A DNA stretch of 64,000 nucleotides, taken from Protostelium mycophagum. Its lineage: Eukaryota > Evosea > Variosea > Protosteliida > Protosteliaceae. The stretch is from assembly GCA_002081555.1 (NCBI GenBank), contig KV920942.1, positions 17,984-81,983 on the forward strand. Reading direction: 5' to 3'. The notes under the pieces were generated by a model. It was not told where the DNA came from. It searched no databases and saw nothing but the letters and a program-made list of their open reading frames with translations. The position numbers and the translations under genes were made by a program. Shown piece after piece: positions 1 through 13,000 of the stretch (position 1 is its first letter; each line of letters opens with the position of its first letter).

Positions 1-75
1 TCATCAAAGACAGGATTCGTGAATCCTGCCTTCTTTATGCCAAGTCAAAATGACGCCGGAGTTTTGATGTATTTA

Positions 76-239
76 TTAAAACCAACAGCTCGGAGCCGCT
101 ATGGTCTCGGCTTTGTTGTTTTCACAATTGTTGACGAGTTTTTGTTGACCTCTAAAGAGGATAGTCTGTGGGATGGCGCCAAAGACAGCGGTGTTTTCTG
201 TACATTTGAGACGAATTCTGATGATGATATTCGCCATCT
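76..239 (-). CDS. Possible terminal exon of an unidentified minus-strand gene
   Basis: The minus strand reads 'EMANIIIRIRLKCTENTAVF...' to a TAA at 76-78, with AATAAA-like sequence overlapping the stop. Just upstream (about 240-270, minus sense) is a good candidate intron, GTACGT...CTACAACTCAG, so this would be the last exon of a spliced gene. The peptide is hydrophilic with scattered Asn and Cys and I recognise no domain. No convincing upstream exon was found, and overlapping open frames of similar length exist on both strands. It may be only a chance open frame. Confidence 0.25.
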
Positions 240-834
240 CTGAGTTGTAGAACGAAGATGAGTACGTACCGACCACACCAGAACTGACACTCCCAGAAAT
301 AAAGACAAGTTTATGTCCAATAAATAATTAGACAATAATCTTGTGTGTTGGTTAATAACGAGCTCACAAAAGACAGAATCAACGCGAGAAAGATAGATCA
401 TCAATGACACAAGGCGCACTGTGGACCCTCCCCACTCCGTGACTCAAGAGGAACTGATGAGAGCACCAGATCTTCAAAGACTGTACAAAGCATGAGATCG
501 TTTGTGTGATATCTTAATATATGCAGTTCTTGTGGATGTTCTGCACAGAAAACAAACCCGCTCTCCAGTTGTCTTCGATCATAACTGCACAGTTCATGCA
601 CTGCGAGCAAACCGTTAGTGCCAGTCTGCAACTGGAAGCCAGATGGCTTATTAGAAGTAGTATTCACATTTTATATGATGTGATGATAAAAACATAACGG
701 TGAAGACATAAAGACATCTTCGGGTTACATATATTATTAAAACAGAAGGTTGGAAAAGGTGTAGTCTCAGGGCGCATAGCGGGCCGAGCCGTAGGTCAAA
801 TAGGGGCTGGCGTTTAGGATAGTTCTATGTATAT
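240..834. other. No supported gene; overlapping weak open frames
   Basis: Short open frames occur on both strands (for example minus 401-667) but I found no splice-compatible exon chain, no domain and no RNA gene. It may hold the 5' part of the weak minus-strand model ending at 76. Confidence 0.4.
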
Positions 835-1165
835 TTACTGGCTGCCTAAGAGAAGAAATCCGACGATGGCTGTCATGACATCACTCTCTTGAGTCTCTGA
901 GAGGTCTGGTGTGACAGAGAGCTGTGAAATGGTCAGACCATCATCTTTTCAGTGATCCATTTTTACATACCGATTCCTCTCTCTTCACTTCCTCGGTTTC
1001 AGACAGAAGGCCGATGTTGCTGATGAATTCTTGCAGAGCTTGGAAGGCCATTTCGTTATATGATGTTGCTGATGTCTTGTAGTTTGGGTTTGTGTGGTGG
1101 CCTTTCGGAAACCTCAGTAATCCCAGTTGGACCACTTTTGCGGCCACAGGCGATTTTCCTAACAT
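835..1165 (-). CDS. Small hypothetical protein, two exons
   Basis: Exon 1 (1165-971, minus) starts at an ATG and reads MLGKSPVAAKVVQLGLL..., ending '...VKREES' at a strong GTATGT donor. A 49-nt intron (970-922) ends in CACAG. Exon 2 (921-835) continues in phase 0 as 'LSVTPDLSETQ...' and ends '...IVGFLLLGSQ' with TAA. The product is about 94 residues: a basic N-terminal half with a helix-rich middle (NEMAFQALQEFISNIG) and a hydrophobic C-terminus. I do not recognise the family. A separate open frame at 1436-1215 lies upstream on the same strand and could be another exon, but no join keeps the phase. The agreement of donor, acceptor and phase is the main support. Confidence 0.45.
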
Positions 1166-1595
1166 CGTTACCGACAGTCCTCCAGTTACAACCGCGGATT
1201 AAAACTGGGAGAAATTAGCCGGAAATATCCGAAGGACATTTTGAGTGATGAGCACGGTTGGTGACGCCAACAGGCTGGATGTCACTTTCTTTGAAAGGCC
1301 ATGATCGTGTTTGGAGCTCAGGAGCTGTCTCGAGACAGTGATTGAGAAGTATCACTGCAAAATTTTCCGCATATTGAGAAATAATTTCGTTTAAATGTGG
1401 ATATTTTAAACCCTTGTGTCGACATTCTACAACCATGCTGTATTTTTAGATTTATCATGATTGATCAGCGCGATGTGATTCGCGCCATCTTAGCTTCCGT
1501 TCGGTTGTCTTCGATGGAGAAAGCTAAAATCAGGTCTACAAACGGGCAAATTTAAATTTGGCGCGAAACCGAAACACTTCAAATCGGCATGATCT
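1166..1595. other. Spacer before the coiled-coil gene
   Basis: It holds an open frame at 1215-1436 (minus; starts MVVECRHKGLKYPHL) that is unassigned, followed by presumed promoter and 5' leader of the plus-strand coiled-coil gene starting at 1596. No RNA gene is seen. Confidence 0.35.
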
Positions 1596-4500
1596 ATGCA
1601 CCATTCAGCAGCCTTTAGATCCAACACAGAGAAACGTCCTTCTCTTGATACTTCTACAAGTCGATTGAGAACTAGTCGCAATAATGGAGATAATACATAT
1701 AATACAGTTAGAGATTTGATAAATGGAAATGGAACACCACACCAATTCTCCTGTCTTTTGGACCTGCTGAAAGTTGCCGAAGAGATCATTTTCTCGGCGT
1801 TATCGCAAGAGCTGCGGCAACGATACGAGCATGTGAGAGGGCTGATAATGAAGAGGATGAGTGAGGATGACAGAGGTATTCCAATTTTCATGACAATACA
1901 TAATGCTTGCAGATACAAGCGTGAAATCGCGAACGAAAGATAGCAGCACATTTCATGTGAAGGATCGGCGTCGAAACACATCAACAACCAAAAGGACACA
2001 TTCAGAACCAATCATACAGGTGACCATCTTCGATTTAAATCACATTGGTTGATCGGCAAAGATGGTTCCAGATCATCACGCACAACAAGATGTTTATCAT
2101 CTGCGGATGCTGCTCAATCATGCCAAAATGGAAGTTTACAATCTCGCACAACAATTGAACACATTAAAAGAGATGCCACAATCACCATCAGATCTCCTAA
2201 AGGTCAGTTTATTCACCTTTTCGATGTTGAATGCGTAATTCGAGTAATACAATTCTTAACGTACATTGCGGTAAGTGACGTGCGTTTAACGTGTCGTGCG
2301 GTGCCTTGTACACATTTATAATTATAAATTTTTGTTCAAAATAAAAAATAGATGCTTTTATATTTGTTCATGAAGTGCGTAAAGACTGTATTTTCCGTGA
2401 AATTTCTGAACTCTGACAGATTGACATGAGAAGTCAAGACCAAGGGGACTCAATAATTCTGGACGATATTTCGTTTTATTTGCGGTTCATGCGCAGGATG
2501 ATCACCGAGAGAGATGAATCCAACAGAACCAAAATCTCAGAAATGGAGACAGAGCTGGGCAGGGTAAACGTGGATCTCGACCACTGTCGACATAAAGGAG
2601 AAGAGAAGGAGAGACATGCAGAAATTTTGTACAGAAATCAAATTGAAGATTTGAGGTATTTCTCATGGAATTTCACTTGCACCTCTGTATTTCCCAATTT
2701 CATAATTTAAAAATAAACTAAAAGGTCCTGACCCGCTGATGCTTTTACACAGTTGTAGACGTTTGATATAAATAGCACAAAGGAAATATTCACTTTTAAA
2801 TCAAATAAAATTGACTGGCTTGTAGAAACGAGCTGGAGGATTGCAGAAGGGATTTGGTTGCATCAACACAGAAGATGAAAGCGACAGAAGAGAAATTGAG
2901 AAGCATCGAAGAGAAATCGAAGGATGACACCAATGAATTGATCAGGTACATGCCTTAAATATATTACAATTATATGTTCATTACTATAAGATAAAACATG
3001 ATGTTTTTTTGTTTTGCAAACATCCGCCTCTATGGCTCAATGGAACAGCGCTTGGCTACGAACCAAGAGATTCTGGGTTCGATCCCCAGTAGAGGCTTCT
3101 TTTTTTCACCCGTTACCCATTTTTTTTCTTAACCTTTTCAGGCTTCGCACCAAGACCACAAAATTTGAAGAGGAAAACAGAGAGTTGTCTACTACTCTAA
3201 CAGAAGTAAAGAAAGACTTGGATAACTTGAAACACTCTTCGTCAAATCTGAAAGAACAGAATGACCGGCTCATCCAATTGGAGACGGACCTGGTGAAGAC
3301 CCGGCAGGTGGGGCTCATTTACACAGTTGTAGATGACTGTTGTAGACCGCTGCTCAGTATCACACGGAGAAGAAGAACATTTCGGAGGAACTTGTGGATG
3401 TCAGATCTGAATTGCGAGCGTTGCAGCACCTATCAACACTAAGAGAAAAGGTTGATTTTACATGTGAATCTCTCTCCATGTTCCATATTACGTAACATTT
3501 GATGTCTACAACGACCCCGTTCTGATTTTTCAGGAAATGGATGAGTTACGTGCAGAGCTCACAGAATCACGCACCTCGGTAATAAACGCCACGAATCACG
3601 CTAAGAAAGAATCTCGCGTTGTAGAGGACCAACTAAGAGAATATTTCGAGAAAAGAATGGAAGATCTAGAAGAAGAGCTAAATTATTTTCGCGCAAAAGA
3701 AAAGCACAGGGTGAATTTTTAATATTTTTTGTTGAAGAAATCCCATTGTCAATACCAAATATATACCATCTCTTACCGAGATCTCGGTAAGGTAACATGC
3801 GCTTAACGTGCTGATGTGTTTCGTGCTGCTTGCAGTATTTTGACTTGACAATACGTCAATTTAAAATGGCTGAATAATATTATTGACATTTTCACAATAT
3901 TTTATGTGGCTATGCTACAAGCATTCATTTGGTATTTTAGTTACAAGAACTCGCCTTTTCATTCGCGGCAAAGTCGCAATAGAGACATCATAGCCTATTC
4001 AAGATATCTCAATGATCACGATCTACAACGCCACTTCGTTGTGCAAAGAGAATAAATGTCGACAGGACGAGCCACGAGATAGTTTTTCCGCCCACTTGGA
4101 GTTCAAAGTGATGGAACTTGAAGAGGACAAGACAAAGTTGATGATGAAGATGGAGGAGATGAGACGCGAGATGAAAGAGTCTAGAAGGTAATATCACGGC
4201 AGTTGGCGTGAATCTTGCTGGTTTATAACCGTCACATTTATGTCACGTCATGACGGTTTGATTTTGGAGTATATATAGTTGTCAGATCTATATCGTTCGT
4301 TGTAGAGCTGCTGTGACGCTTCGCGCCATTGACGAGAGACATCAATTCTTGTTTCTATTTGTCTCAAAGCGGGTTTTGGCGATCTACAACGATGTTTACG
4401 GTCAATCAGGGGATGGAAGGATGCACTGCGGGAGGCCGCCGTTCGACAAATTCAACAAGAAGAAGATTTCAAAGAAAGAATGAAAGCTTTTGAGGTTGCG

Positions 4501-5554
4501 GCAGAGCAACCAACCAAAGGTCGTTTTCAATCTTATGAAACTATACTGTGCCTGTCAATTTGACATGATTGACACTTTCAGAATTGGAGCGAAAGTTACG
4601 AGAAAAGGACAAAAGGATTGCAGAAATATCCGCCAAGATTGTGGTTTTGGAGGCTGAACTTGTGGAGAACGATAAGAAGAAGAAGGAAGAGAGTTTGAGA
4701 CTTAAAGAGGACAAAAGGGTTTACGCAAACGAAGTCCGAAAGTTGAGGGAGGAGGTGGGTTTATCTTGCATCTAGTTTTCACTAATACTATGCTAAAAGG
4801 CAGAGCATTCTTGACAAAGATTTCAAAATTCATCCTTTGTTGTCGTTTGTACGGAGACACAATATGATTGAACTGTCACGTGACATCTTGATTCACTGAT
4901 CTCATCTACAACGAGTATATTCTGATTTCCAACAGGTTTCCAGAATTCCAGAGTTGGAATCCAAACTGAAAGAGGAGGAGAGAAAATTCCGAGAAATTTC
5001 GATGAAACAAAAGGCCGAGGTGATGTCCTGACACTGAAATTTCGTTAAAATTTCCAGGTACGCCGCCGAAAAGAAATCGAAAAATCTAGTAGAGATTCAT
5101 CAAAAGAAGAATCTAATGTGTATCTACAACTGCTCAGGTATTTAAAAAATAAATATTATTTTTCTGAGATTATACAGAGAAATATCAGCTTATTTATTGG
5201 AGGGGGACATTCAACTTGAAAATGTCGACGATGTACAACATCTCGAACCCAGGTGAGCACGATTCTTTGTTCTCTGTCTGTTTTCCCGCCATTTTCTGAT
5301 CTATTTATAGTATCTTACGGAGCCTTCAAAAATTGATAAGAAGTCGAGCGAGACTGAGGGAAGAGGTGGATCTGATGCAGATTGATCTGGAGACGATCCA
5401 GTCGATGAACAGCAGATCTTCACAGAATGACACGACACGGCATCGAAGACATCAATCCAAACGGGAGATGGGCGATGTGCGATTGGAAATGTTGGATGAT
5501 GATGATCCCGTAATGCTCAATGAGCTCCTAAATGGGTCAGACGCCCTGATGTGA
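1596..5554 (+). CDS. Long coiled-coil protein, many exons
   Basis: It starts at ATG 1596 (MHHSAAFRSNTEKRPS...) and ends '...NELLNGSDALM' with TGA at 5552-5554. At least ten exons join in phase, for example 1596-1876, 1914-2021, 2062-2202, 2420-2655, 2827-2945, 3143-3306, 3342-3450, 3534-3710, 4569-4754 and 5333-5554; joins around 3940-4190 and 4400-5230 are less certain. After a basic, Ser/Thr-rich N-terminus the protein is almost all Glu/Lys/Leu heptad-type coiled coil (KSKDDTNELIRLRTKTTKFEEEN, EEELNYFRAKEKHR). No motor, kinase or membrane domain is visible, so a structural or centrosomal/cytoskeletal role is only inference. The intron 2946-3142 carries a tRNA-Arg in the same orientation. 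Introns hold several GTTGTAGA words. Confidence 0.75.
3026..3097 (+). tRNA. tRNA-Arg (ACG), inside an intron
   Basis: Acceptor stem GCCTCTA pairs with TAGAGGC. Anticodon arm CTTGG-CTACGAA-CCAAG gives anticodon ACG. T arm is CTGGG-TTCGATC-CCCAG. A T-run (CTTCTTTTTTT) follows as Pol III terminator. The D stem is weak. It lies wholly inside the intron 2946-3142 of the coiled-coil gene, in sense. It is identical over the mature part to the minus-strand copy at 16137-16208 and one base different from 49682-49753. The 5' flank (CATCCGCC) is also shared. Confidence 0.93.
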
Positions 5555-5731
5555 CAGACACATAACCAGACGACAAAAACAATTTGAGTACACTTTTTCT
5601 CAGCATAAAAGTTTAGACATTGTTTTTCTTGCACTTCGCCATCTTGTACATTGGTGGTGAAGGGAGTGCCCAGTCATTGAATTGAATGCCATGAAGATGT
5701 GGACAGAATGGGATTATTTTCATCGAAGATC

Positions 5732-5829
5732 TTAACCCTTTAAATACCTATCACGCATTTCAAGGTCTCAAATATTTGTGCCCGAGGTAAGAAACGTGAC
5801 AAGACGCATTCAGGTATTTAAAGGGTTAA
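5732..5829. repeat. 18-bp perfect inverted repeat, 62-bp spacer
   Basis: TTAACCCTTTAAATACCT at 5732-5749 is the exact reverse complement of AGGTATTTAAAGGGTTAA at 5812-5829. The intervening 62 bp shows no coding capacity. It could be a very small MITE-like element or a transcribed hairpin; it sits between a stop codon and a tRNA gene. Confidence 0.85.
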
Positions 5830-5913
5830 ATGATATTCTCGATTTCGTGGTTTGTGGAAAACTCGTTCCCAGTGTTTGTGAAATTGAGAATATGAGCGAC
5901 AAGCAAAAGAAAG

Positions 5914-5984
5914 TGCATCTGCCGGGAATTGAACCCGGTTCGCGTGCTTGGAAGGCACGCATCATACCATTAGACTGCTGATGT
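5914..5984 (-). tRNA. tRNA-Gly (TCC)
   Basis: In minus sense the anticodon arm GCGTGC-CTTCCAA-GCACGC gives TCC, and the T arm is CCGGG-TTCAATT-CCCGG. The D arm region GTCTAATGGTATGAT is typical of tRNA-Gly. The acceptor stem (5' ACATCAG against 3' CAGATGC) has an A-A mismatch near its base and an unpaired first position, so it may be slightly degenerate or my 5' end may be off by one. Confidence 0.85.
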
Positions 5985-6097
5985 GTCGAGCCGTTATTAT
6001 ATCCAATGCTAAGTACTTTGAAACACAGTATTCATATCACGAGATAGAAATGGCATTTACAGATGATTTTCTCGAGCCTCTCCTCATTTATTTCAAG

Positions 6098-7771
<1,674 letters not shown>

Positions 7772-8044
7772 GCTGATCGATCTTGTCTCTATTTGATGGA
7801 CTGGATGTAATCACTGCCGTCTTTGGCAGTCACAACCGTGCGACCCGCAGTCAACGCGGGTCAGAATTGATCCGACCGAAGGGTGATGATCACCCAACAC
7901 AGGCAGAGATGATAAGACTAGAATGTCAAACTCCAAAAGGGTATTTCAGTGAAAAGAGTACAATGCACATAGTGTACATCCATGTCAAAGAGAACAGACG
8001 CAAATCAAATTCAAAAGTTGGAGGTTTTGTCTCGTATTTCTTCA

Positions 8045-8420
8045 CTCATTTATTTCAAGTCATTTTGATGGGCAAGAAGCATAAACAAATCTGTTTGTGG
8101 TCTTTTGGGGAGTGTAAGAGATGACGTGAGCTCTTTATGATGGAGGTGGCCACCTTGTGCAGGTGTATAGCTGGGATTCTTACCCAACACAAGAGCAGCC
8201 ACTACATCTCCATCAGCACCGAGTATTTTGGCGGGAAACGCAATATACCCCTGCACGTGTGGACAAGCCATGGATGTGCCTGTTTTCATCGCGATACCGT
8301 TGTGGTTCGTCAGCGACGTAATGTCGACACCAGGGGCAAATATGTCAACAAGAGGACCATAGCTTGTGAGATATACGAAATAGTCAGGCTCATCTGATGC
8401 TACATTCAGAAGCAGGAGAA
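8045..8420 (-). pseudogene. Decayed copy of the subtilisin 3' end
   Basis: This block is a close copy of about 6085-6400, covering the Ser-site exon, the 46-nt intron and the C-terminal exon. It retains GTSMACPHV and LVLGKNPSYTPAQ but has several indels relative to the intact gene: two lost bases just after PHV, one gained base after TPAQ, and two lost bases near ISYTP. The reading frame is therefore broken. The intron sequence is kept, so it arose by segmental DNA duplication and not by retroposition. The 5' catalytic parts (Asp, His) are absent; homology fades after about 8370 with a short match again near 8410. Confidence 0.85.
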
Positions 8421-8507
8421 ATCAAATTAATGTCTAAATGCATCATGAACATCTCATCTCGTATCTAAGATGATCAGAATGAAGAGTTCCAACAGATACG
8501 TGTATTA

Positions 8508-9502
8508 TCACATCGCGCATTCTTTAACTAAGACTTGGTACATCTCTTCGATTTGCTCTCGTGCCGCTGACTTCAACTTGTCGAGATCCTCCATCGTCAT
8601 TCCTTTTGTGGAGATGGTCTTCCCTACACGTACACCACCCTTGGCTTTTCCCTGAAATTTCATCAGAAATTGGATGAAATTTCGATTCTTTCTGAACAGA
8701 TGGTGTCACATGACAAAAAAATAATGTGATGAAGGGATGATTTAGAGTCTCACCAGTCTCCATGTTTCTCTTGGAAGTGCCAGATCAGCTCCGTAGATTG
8801 CCAGAGGTAACAGATCACGTTGTTGTTCAATGGCTAATCTAAATGCACCATCTTTGAATTCACCCAGAGCTCCATCTTTCGTCCTTGTTCCCTGTCCATG
8901 TTAAATCATACGGATTAGTCATATATGGCGAATTACCTCGGGAAAGATAAGGACATTGGCATTGTACGGCTCTTTCATCCATTCACTGCATTTTTTCATG
9001 GCAGTTTTGGCGGAATCTCTATCGCCTCTCTTGATGAATATATCACCTTGTATTATAAGAGATGAAGTTTCTTTAGGCGAAAAAATCGATACCCACCTGC
9101 GATAGCCATGGACCACCCAAAGAAGGGGATATAGAGGGTGCTCCTCTTGCTGAGGTATTTCATCTCCCAGGGCAGAAGAGTTAAGAGGTTGGCATCGGCC
9201 AGTGAGAGGTGATTCGAGATACAGACGGTAGATTTTGGCCATGTTTTTGGTATGGAGCCTGACACGTGAAAATCCCACAGAGGATTGAAGATATTGGCGA
9301 CCACAGAAGATCCTCTAAATAGCCTGCCCATGTAATATCTCTGTTTATCAAAAAGAAAGACGAAAGGGAAGACGATCAGCTGCATAAAGAATCCCATCAT
9401 GAAGCAGAAGGCAATGAGAAAGAGGCCCCATATGGACTCGATCGCTGACCCAGGAATGATCTTTCTCTTTAGAGGTGCTTTAGTAGTCTGTTCGACTGCC
9501 AT
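8508..9502 (-). CDS. 1-acyl-glycerol-3-phosphate acyltransferase-like (PlsC family)
   Basis: Transfers an acyl group to lysophospholipid or lysophosphatidate at the ER or similar membrane, by family. After MAVEQTTKAPLKRK there are hydrophobic segments (WGLFLIAFCFMMGFFMQLIVFPFVF). The catalytic block is NHLSLAD (NHx4D), with IFIKRGDRDSAK as block II-like and FPEGTRT as block III, then PLAIYGADLALP. The last exon ends '...MYQVLVKECAM' with TGA at 8508-8510. Exons are joined by short introns near 9090-9040, 8935-8895 and 8760-8650. An upstream in-frame Met would extend it to 9583, but 9502 gives the better N-terminus. Substrate cannot be told from sequence. Confidence 0.87.
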
Positions 9503-10010
9503 ATTCTCGATGCTGGAAGATCTGATTTCCAAACCACTTACCGGAAAAATCAAAATAAAATGACCGAACGGAAAAATCCACAAAAGATTAGAAAAATTGA
9601 AATTCGAATTAATTCACGATTCTTTATCCTTGTTTTTAAAAGTCCATGCCTCCAGAATGTCTGCACAGAGTCAAATAAATCCAAGTTGCAATTCTTTCCA
9701 TCAAGAAATGAAATTTGGATTTTTGAGATCACGCTTCGATGTCGTGCGGTGAGGAGTTTAGACCTTTTGGAAACATTCGGTTGTAACCGTGAAGATCCAC
9801 GGTTGGGTACCGTAATTTTTGAAAAGGTCCGTAAAAATGCCAAAAAATACACAAAAAACACCAAAAGTACGCTTTGCCGCGAAAAATCCTTTTTCAATTT
9901 TCAAAAAAAATTTATGCCAAAAAATATCTCGCACGATCATCCTTCAGTCCCGCTGCGCGCCATTTTGACTACGTAAAACGACCTTCTCTACACTCTGCCA
10001 AATCAAATCC
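9503..10010. other. Spacer with CGGT-ACCG mini-hairpins
   Basis: I see no supported gene between the acyltransferase start and the channel stop. Open frames here are A/T-rich and show no domain. It contains CGGTTGTAACCG (9778-9789) followed by a second such word ending in GGGTACCGT, two examples of the recurring mini-hairpin family. Confidence 0.6.
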
Positions 10011-13000
10011 TCACCTAGAGTCACTGTTCTGGAAGCTGACGTATGACCCCGGAACTTCGGCCCTGACGCCCGCCCATTGGCTCTGCTTTTGTTTATAAGC
10101 GATGGAGTGGTCCATGTCGTGGAGCTCTTGGTGAATGAGGAGGCAGGTTCGTTCTGTGGGATCTGGGAAGGTGAGGGGGTGCGGTAGTGTACCGCGATAT
10201 CGCGGTTGTTGACGTGAAAGATGGATTTTTTTTGGAAATTGTGATGAATCACCAAAGAAAAATAATTGCGTCTTTCATGGCATATTTTATAAATTACTGC
10301 GGCTCTGCCGCATCTACAATCACATCTCAATCTTTTCTGTTCAATTAACGTCCGAACCCCATCTACAACGCGATCTACAACTTGAAAACTAACCTTCTTG
10401 TGTCTCTGTAGATGCCGATAGCAACACACCAAACATTGATTTCTGGTGGAAAATCTGGATCACGTGACGTCTAAAGAGGAGGGTGGGGATGACAGTAAGG
10501 AGGAGGAAGGGTCCCGCCACAAATTGGTTTGTCGACAGTGTCGCGGCCATGATCACCTCGTGAAATTTCAGCGAAATTTCATCGAGTATTTTTCGAAATT
10601 TCGCATTGATAAGTTTTATCGGAAAAAATGATTTATTTTATTTTTATCCAAAAAAGTTGAAAATTTATCAAGAAAATAATGTGAAAATTCCTTGAAATTT
10701 CCTGACCTCGTACAGAACGAGACTGAAGATGATACGATCAAAAGTGATGGACCAGAGTAGACCCCCGGCGTTGTACTGACGTGGATATACGTATTGCAAG
10801 TTGTAGATGGCGGCGAGGTATGCCAGGGCGAAATAAATGGCTCCCCATAACAATATAAAAGGTGACATTGTGCTGTAAGTCAACACTATCGCAAAGGCCT
10901 GAGCATTTGAGAAATTTTTTCAATACTTTGAAGAATTTTTCGTGATTTTTCCGAGATTTTTCGGTGAAAAATTTCGTCAATTTCCGGGAAATTTCGGGTG
11001 ACTCACCACTGTCTCCTTTGCGTATCTGAGGGGGTAGTCATAGAAGCCGATGGCAGATTCGTCAGCGTCAGAATGCTCCCTGGCTGTGACGCAGAACCAT
11101 TTATGTCTGATGGACCAGATCACGAAAGGAACTATCCTCAGAAGAGATCCTGAGACATGTCATTATGACATCACAATGTCAGAAGTGATGTCATGATGTG
11201 GTCATGATTTGATGTCATGATATGTTATCATGATATGATAACATTTCATGACATCATGATGACGTCATAAAGTTGGGTGAGTTTTTGCACCCAATATAAA
11301 TTTATTTTTTATATCATTTTATACTGCAACATAAACATTTTCCTCACCACGCAAATTTTTTTCACAGCGCACATACAAACACGCTGAAAGACATGACGTC
11401 ACAGTGACGTAATGATGACGCCATCAGATCTGATAGATCTATATCTACCTGGGAATACTGGGAAGGACGATGTGATGATGTAGATGATCATCGTCCTTGC
11501 TCTTGCTGGGACTTGTGTTGCCAAAATCAATTGAATTCTGGAAATGGAAAGGTCATCCGCGTTCCTTGCCAAATCTGCGAATTTTCAGCGAATTTTCCCA
11601 TCATCACCCCAAAATTCCACGAATTTTTCGGGGAAATTTCACTGAAATTTCACAAAACTCACCGACGATGACAGGGCCCACCAGAAAAGCCAAAAGAATA
11701 TTCACGTAGTAAAACGCGAACAACTTCTCGGTCACTGCAGCGTCCACTAAGGTCATACTCCACAGCTTTCTGCGGTTGATGGCGAATCGAATGATAGTGG
11801 GGACCAAGGCCATGAAGATGATGGTGAGCAGCTGGACATCCGGTCAGAAAACCTTTAGAATCTTTTGGGATGGAATTCTCTGAATTTTCGGAAATGAAAG
11901 ATGCACATCCGGTCGGAATATTTTTCAGAATATTTTTATGTGGAATTTCCTGAATTTTTGGAAAAAGATCCGGAAACATTGTGACCTGCAAGTTACAAAA
12001 ATCGGATGCCAATCACCACCAAAATTTTCATCGAAAAATCTGAGAAATTTCTCGGAAAAATTATTTACGTACCACAGGGAGAAGACCGCTGACAATTCCG
12101 TAAAGCGGATTATTTCTCGACAAAATTTTGACTAATCCGGGGGCGATATTATTCAAATTGTCGATTGTCGTGAAGGAGGAGAAGAAAAGTATCGGAAAAG
12201 TCCAGAGAAGAGTCTGAGAAATCTCAATGAAATTTCCGGGAAAATTCGGTCGTACCATCGCGTAGAGGAGGACGTTTATGATCACGTGACGCAGCCAGAA
12301 GGGGATAGGTTTGACTCCCAAATCTTTCCAAATGATGGCCCTTGGGTCAGGTGCCTGAAATGTCAGTGAAATTTCATTGAAATTTCAAATCGTATGATTC
12401 TTGAAGTTTCGTAACTTTTCTATTCGAAGTATTTAAATATATTGGAAAAATCTTAAAAAAATCAAGAAAATTCGAAGAACTTTCTGATTTTGGAAAAAAA
12501 AGATACAAATAAATAAAAATTCAAGGTATTTCGAAGAAATTTCCGAGAAAATTCACCGGTACAGCGTGTGATAATACGGTCTTAGACGGTGATATCGCGC
12601 TCTGGCACATCATTTTGGCCATATTCTTTGAATAAAAAGACACAAAGGCGGCACCCTTTGGCTCCAGCGTGTTGAATTCACTCTGAATTCTTATGATCTG
12701 GTGTTTCAGATCGGTCAACCTGATGACGTCATCGATCTTCAAGTTGGAATTTTTCCCGCCAAAAAGCTCACGTGTCTCTGAAATATGCGACTGCGGGGAC
12801 TTCTCTGGAAGAATCGCCGAAAGGTTTGGTGATGGATTTGGGTTTGTGCATGATCTCTTCGGTCTGCTTACTTTGTAGTTCCTCGTATCTGTTTCATTGC
12901 AATGAGAATCTTTTCATCTGAATGAGAATCTTTTCATTCTGATGAGGAAAAGTTTCATTCGAATGATACCTCTCGAGTTTTCTCTGAACTTTCTCGTATT

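Larger units (their letters stand above)
5555..6097. other. Spacer with inverted repeat and tRNA-Gly
   Basis: Apart from the inverted repeat (5732-5829) and tRNA-Gly (5914-5984) listed separately, this spacer between the convergent coiled-coil and subtilisin genes holds no supported coding sequence. Confidence 0.7.

Noticed and set aside
1490-2011. Minus ORF of 173 codons
   Set aside because: It is antisense to the first exons of the coiled-coil gene, whose plus-strand frame has correct splice joins and composition.
5732-5829. Rho-independent terminator
   Set aside because: The genome is eukaryotic and the 62-bp loop is too long; treated as an inverted repeat.
9560-9976. Plus ORF of 138 codons, rich in Lys, Asn, Phe
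   Set aside because: A/T-rich spacer with equal-length open frames on the minus strand and no domain; CGGT-ACCG words inside suggest non-coding.
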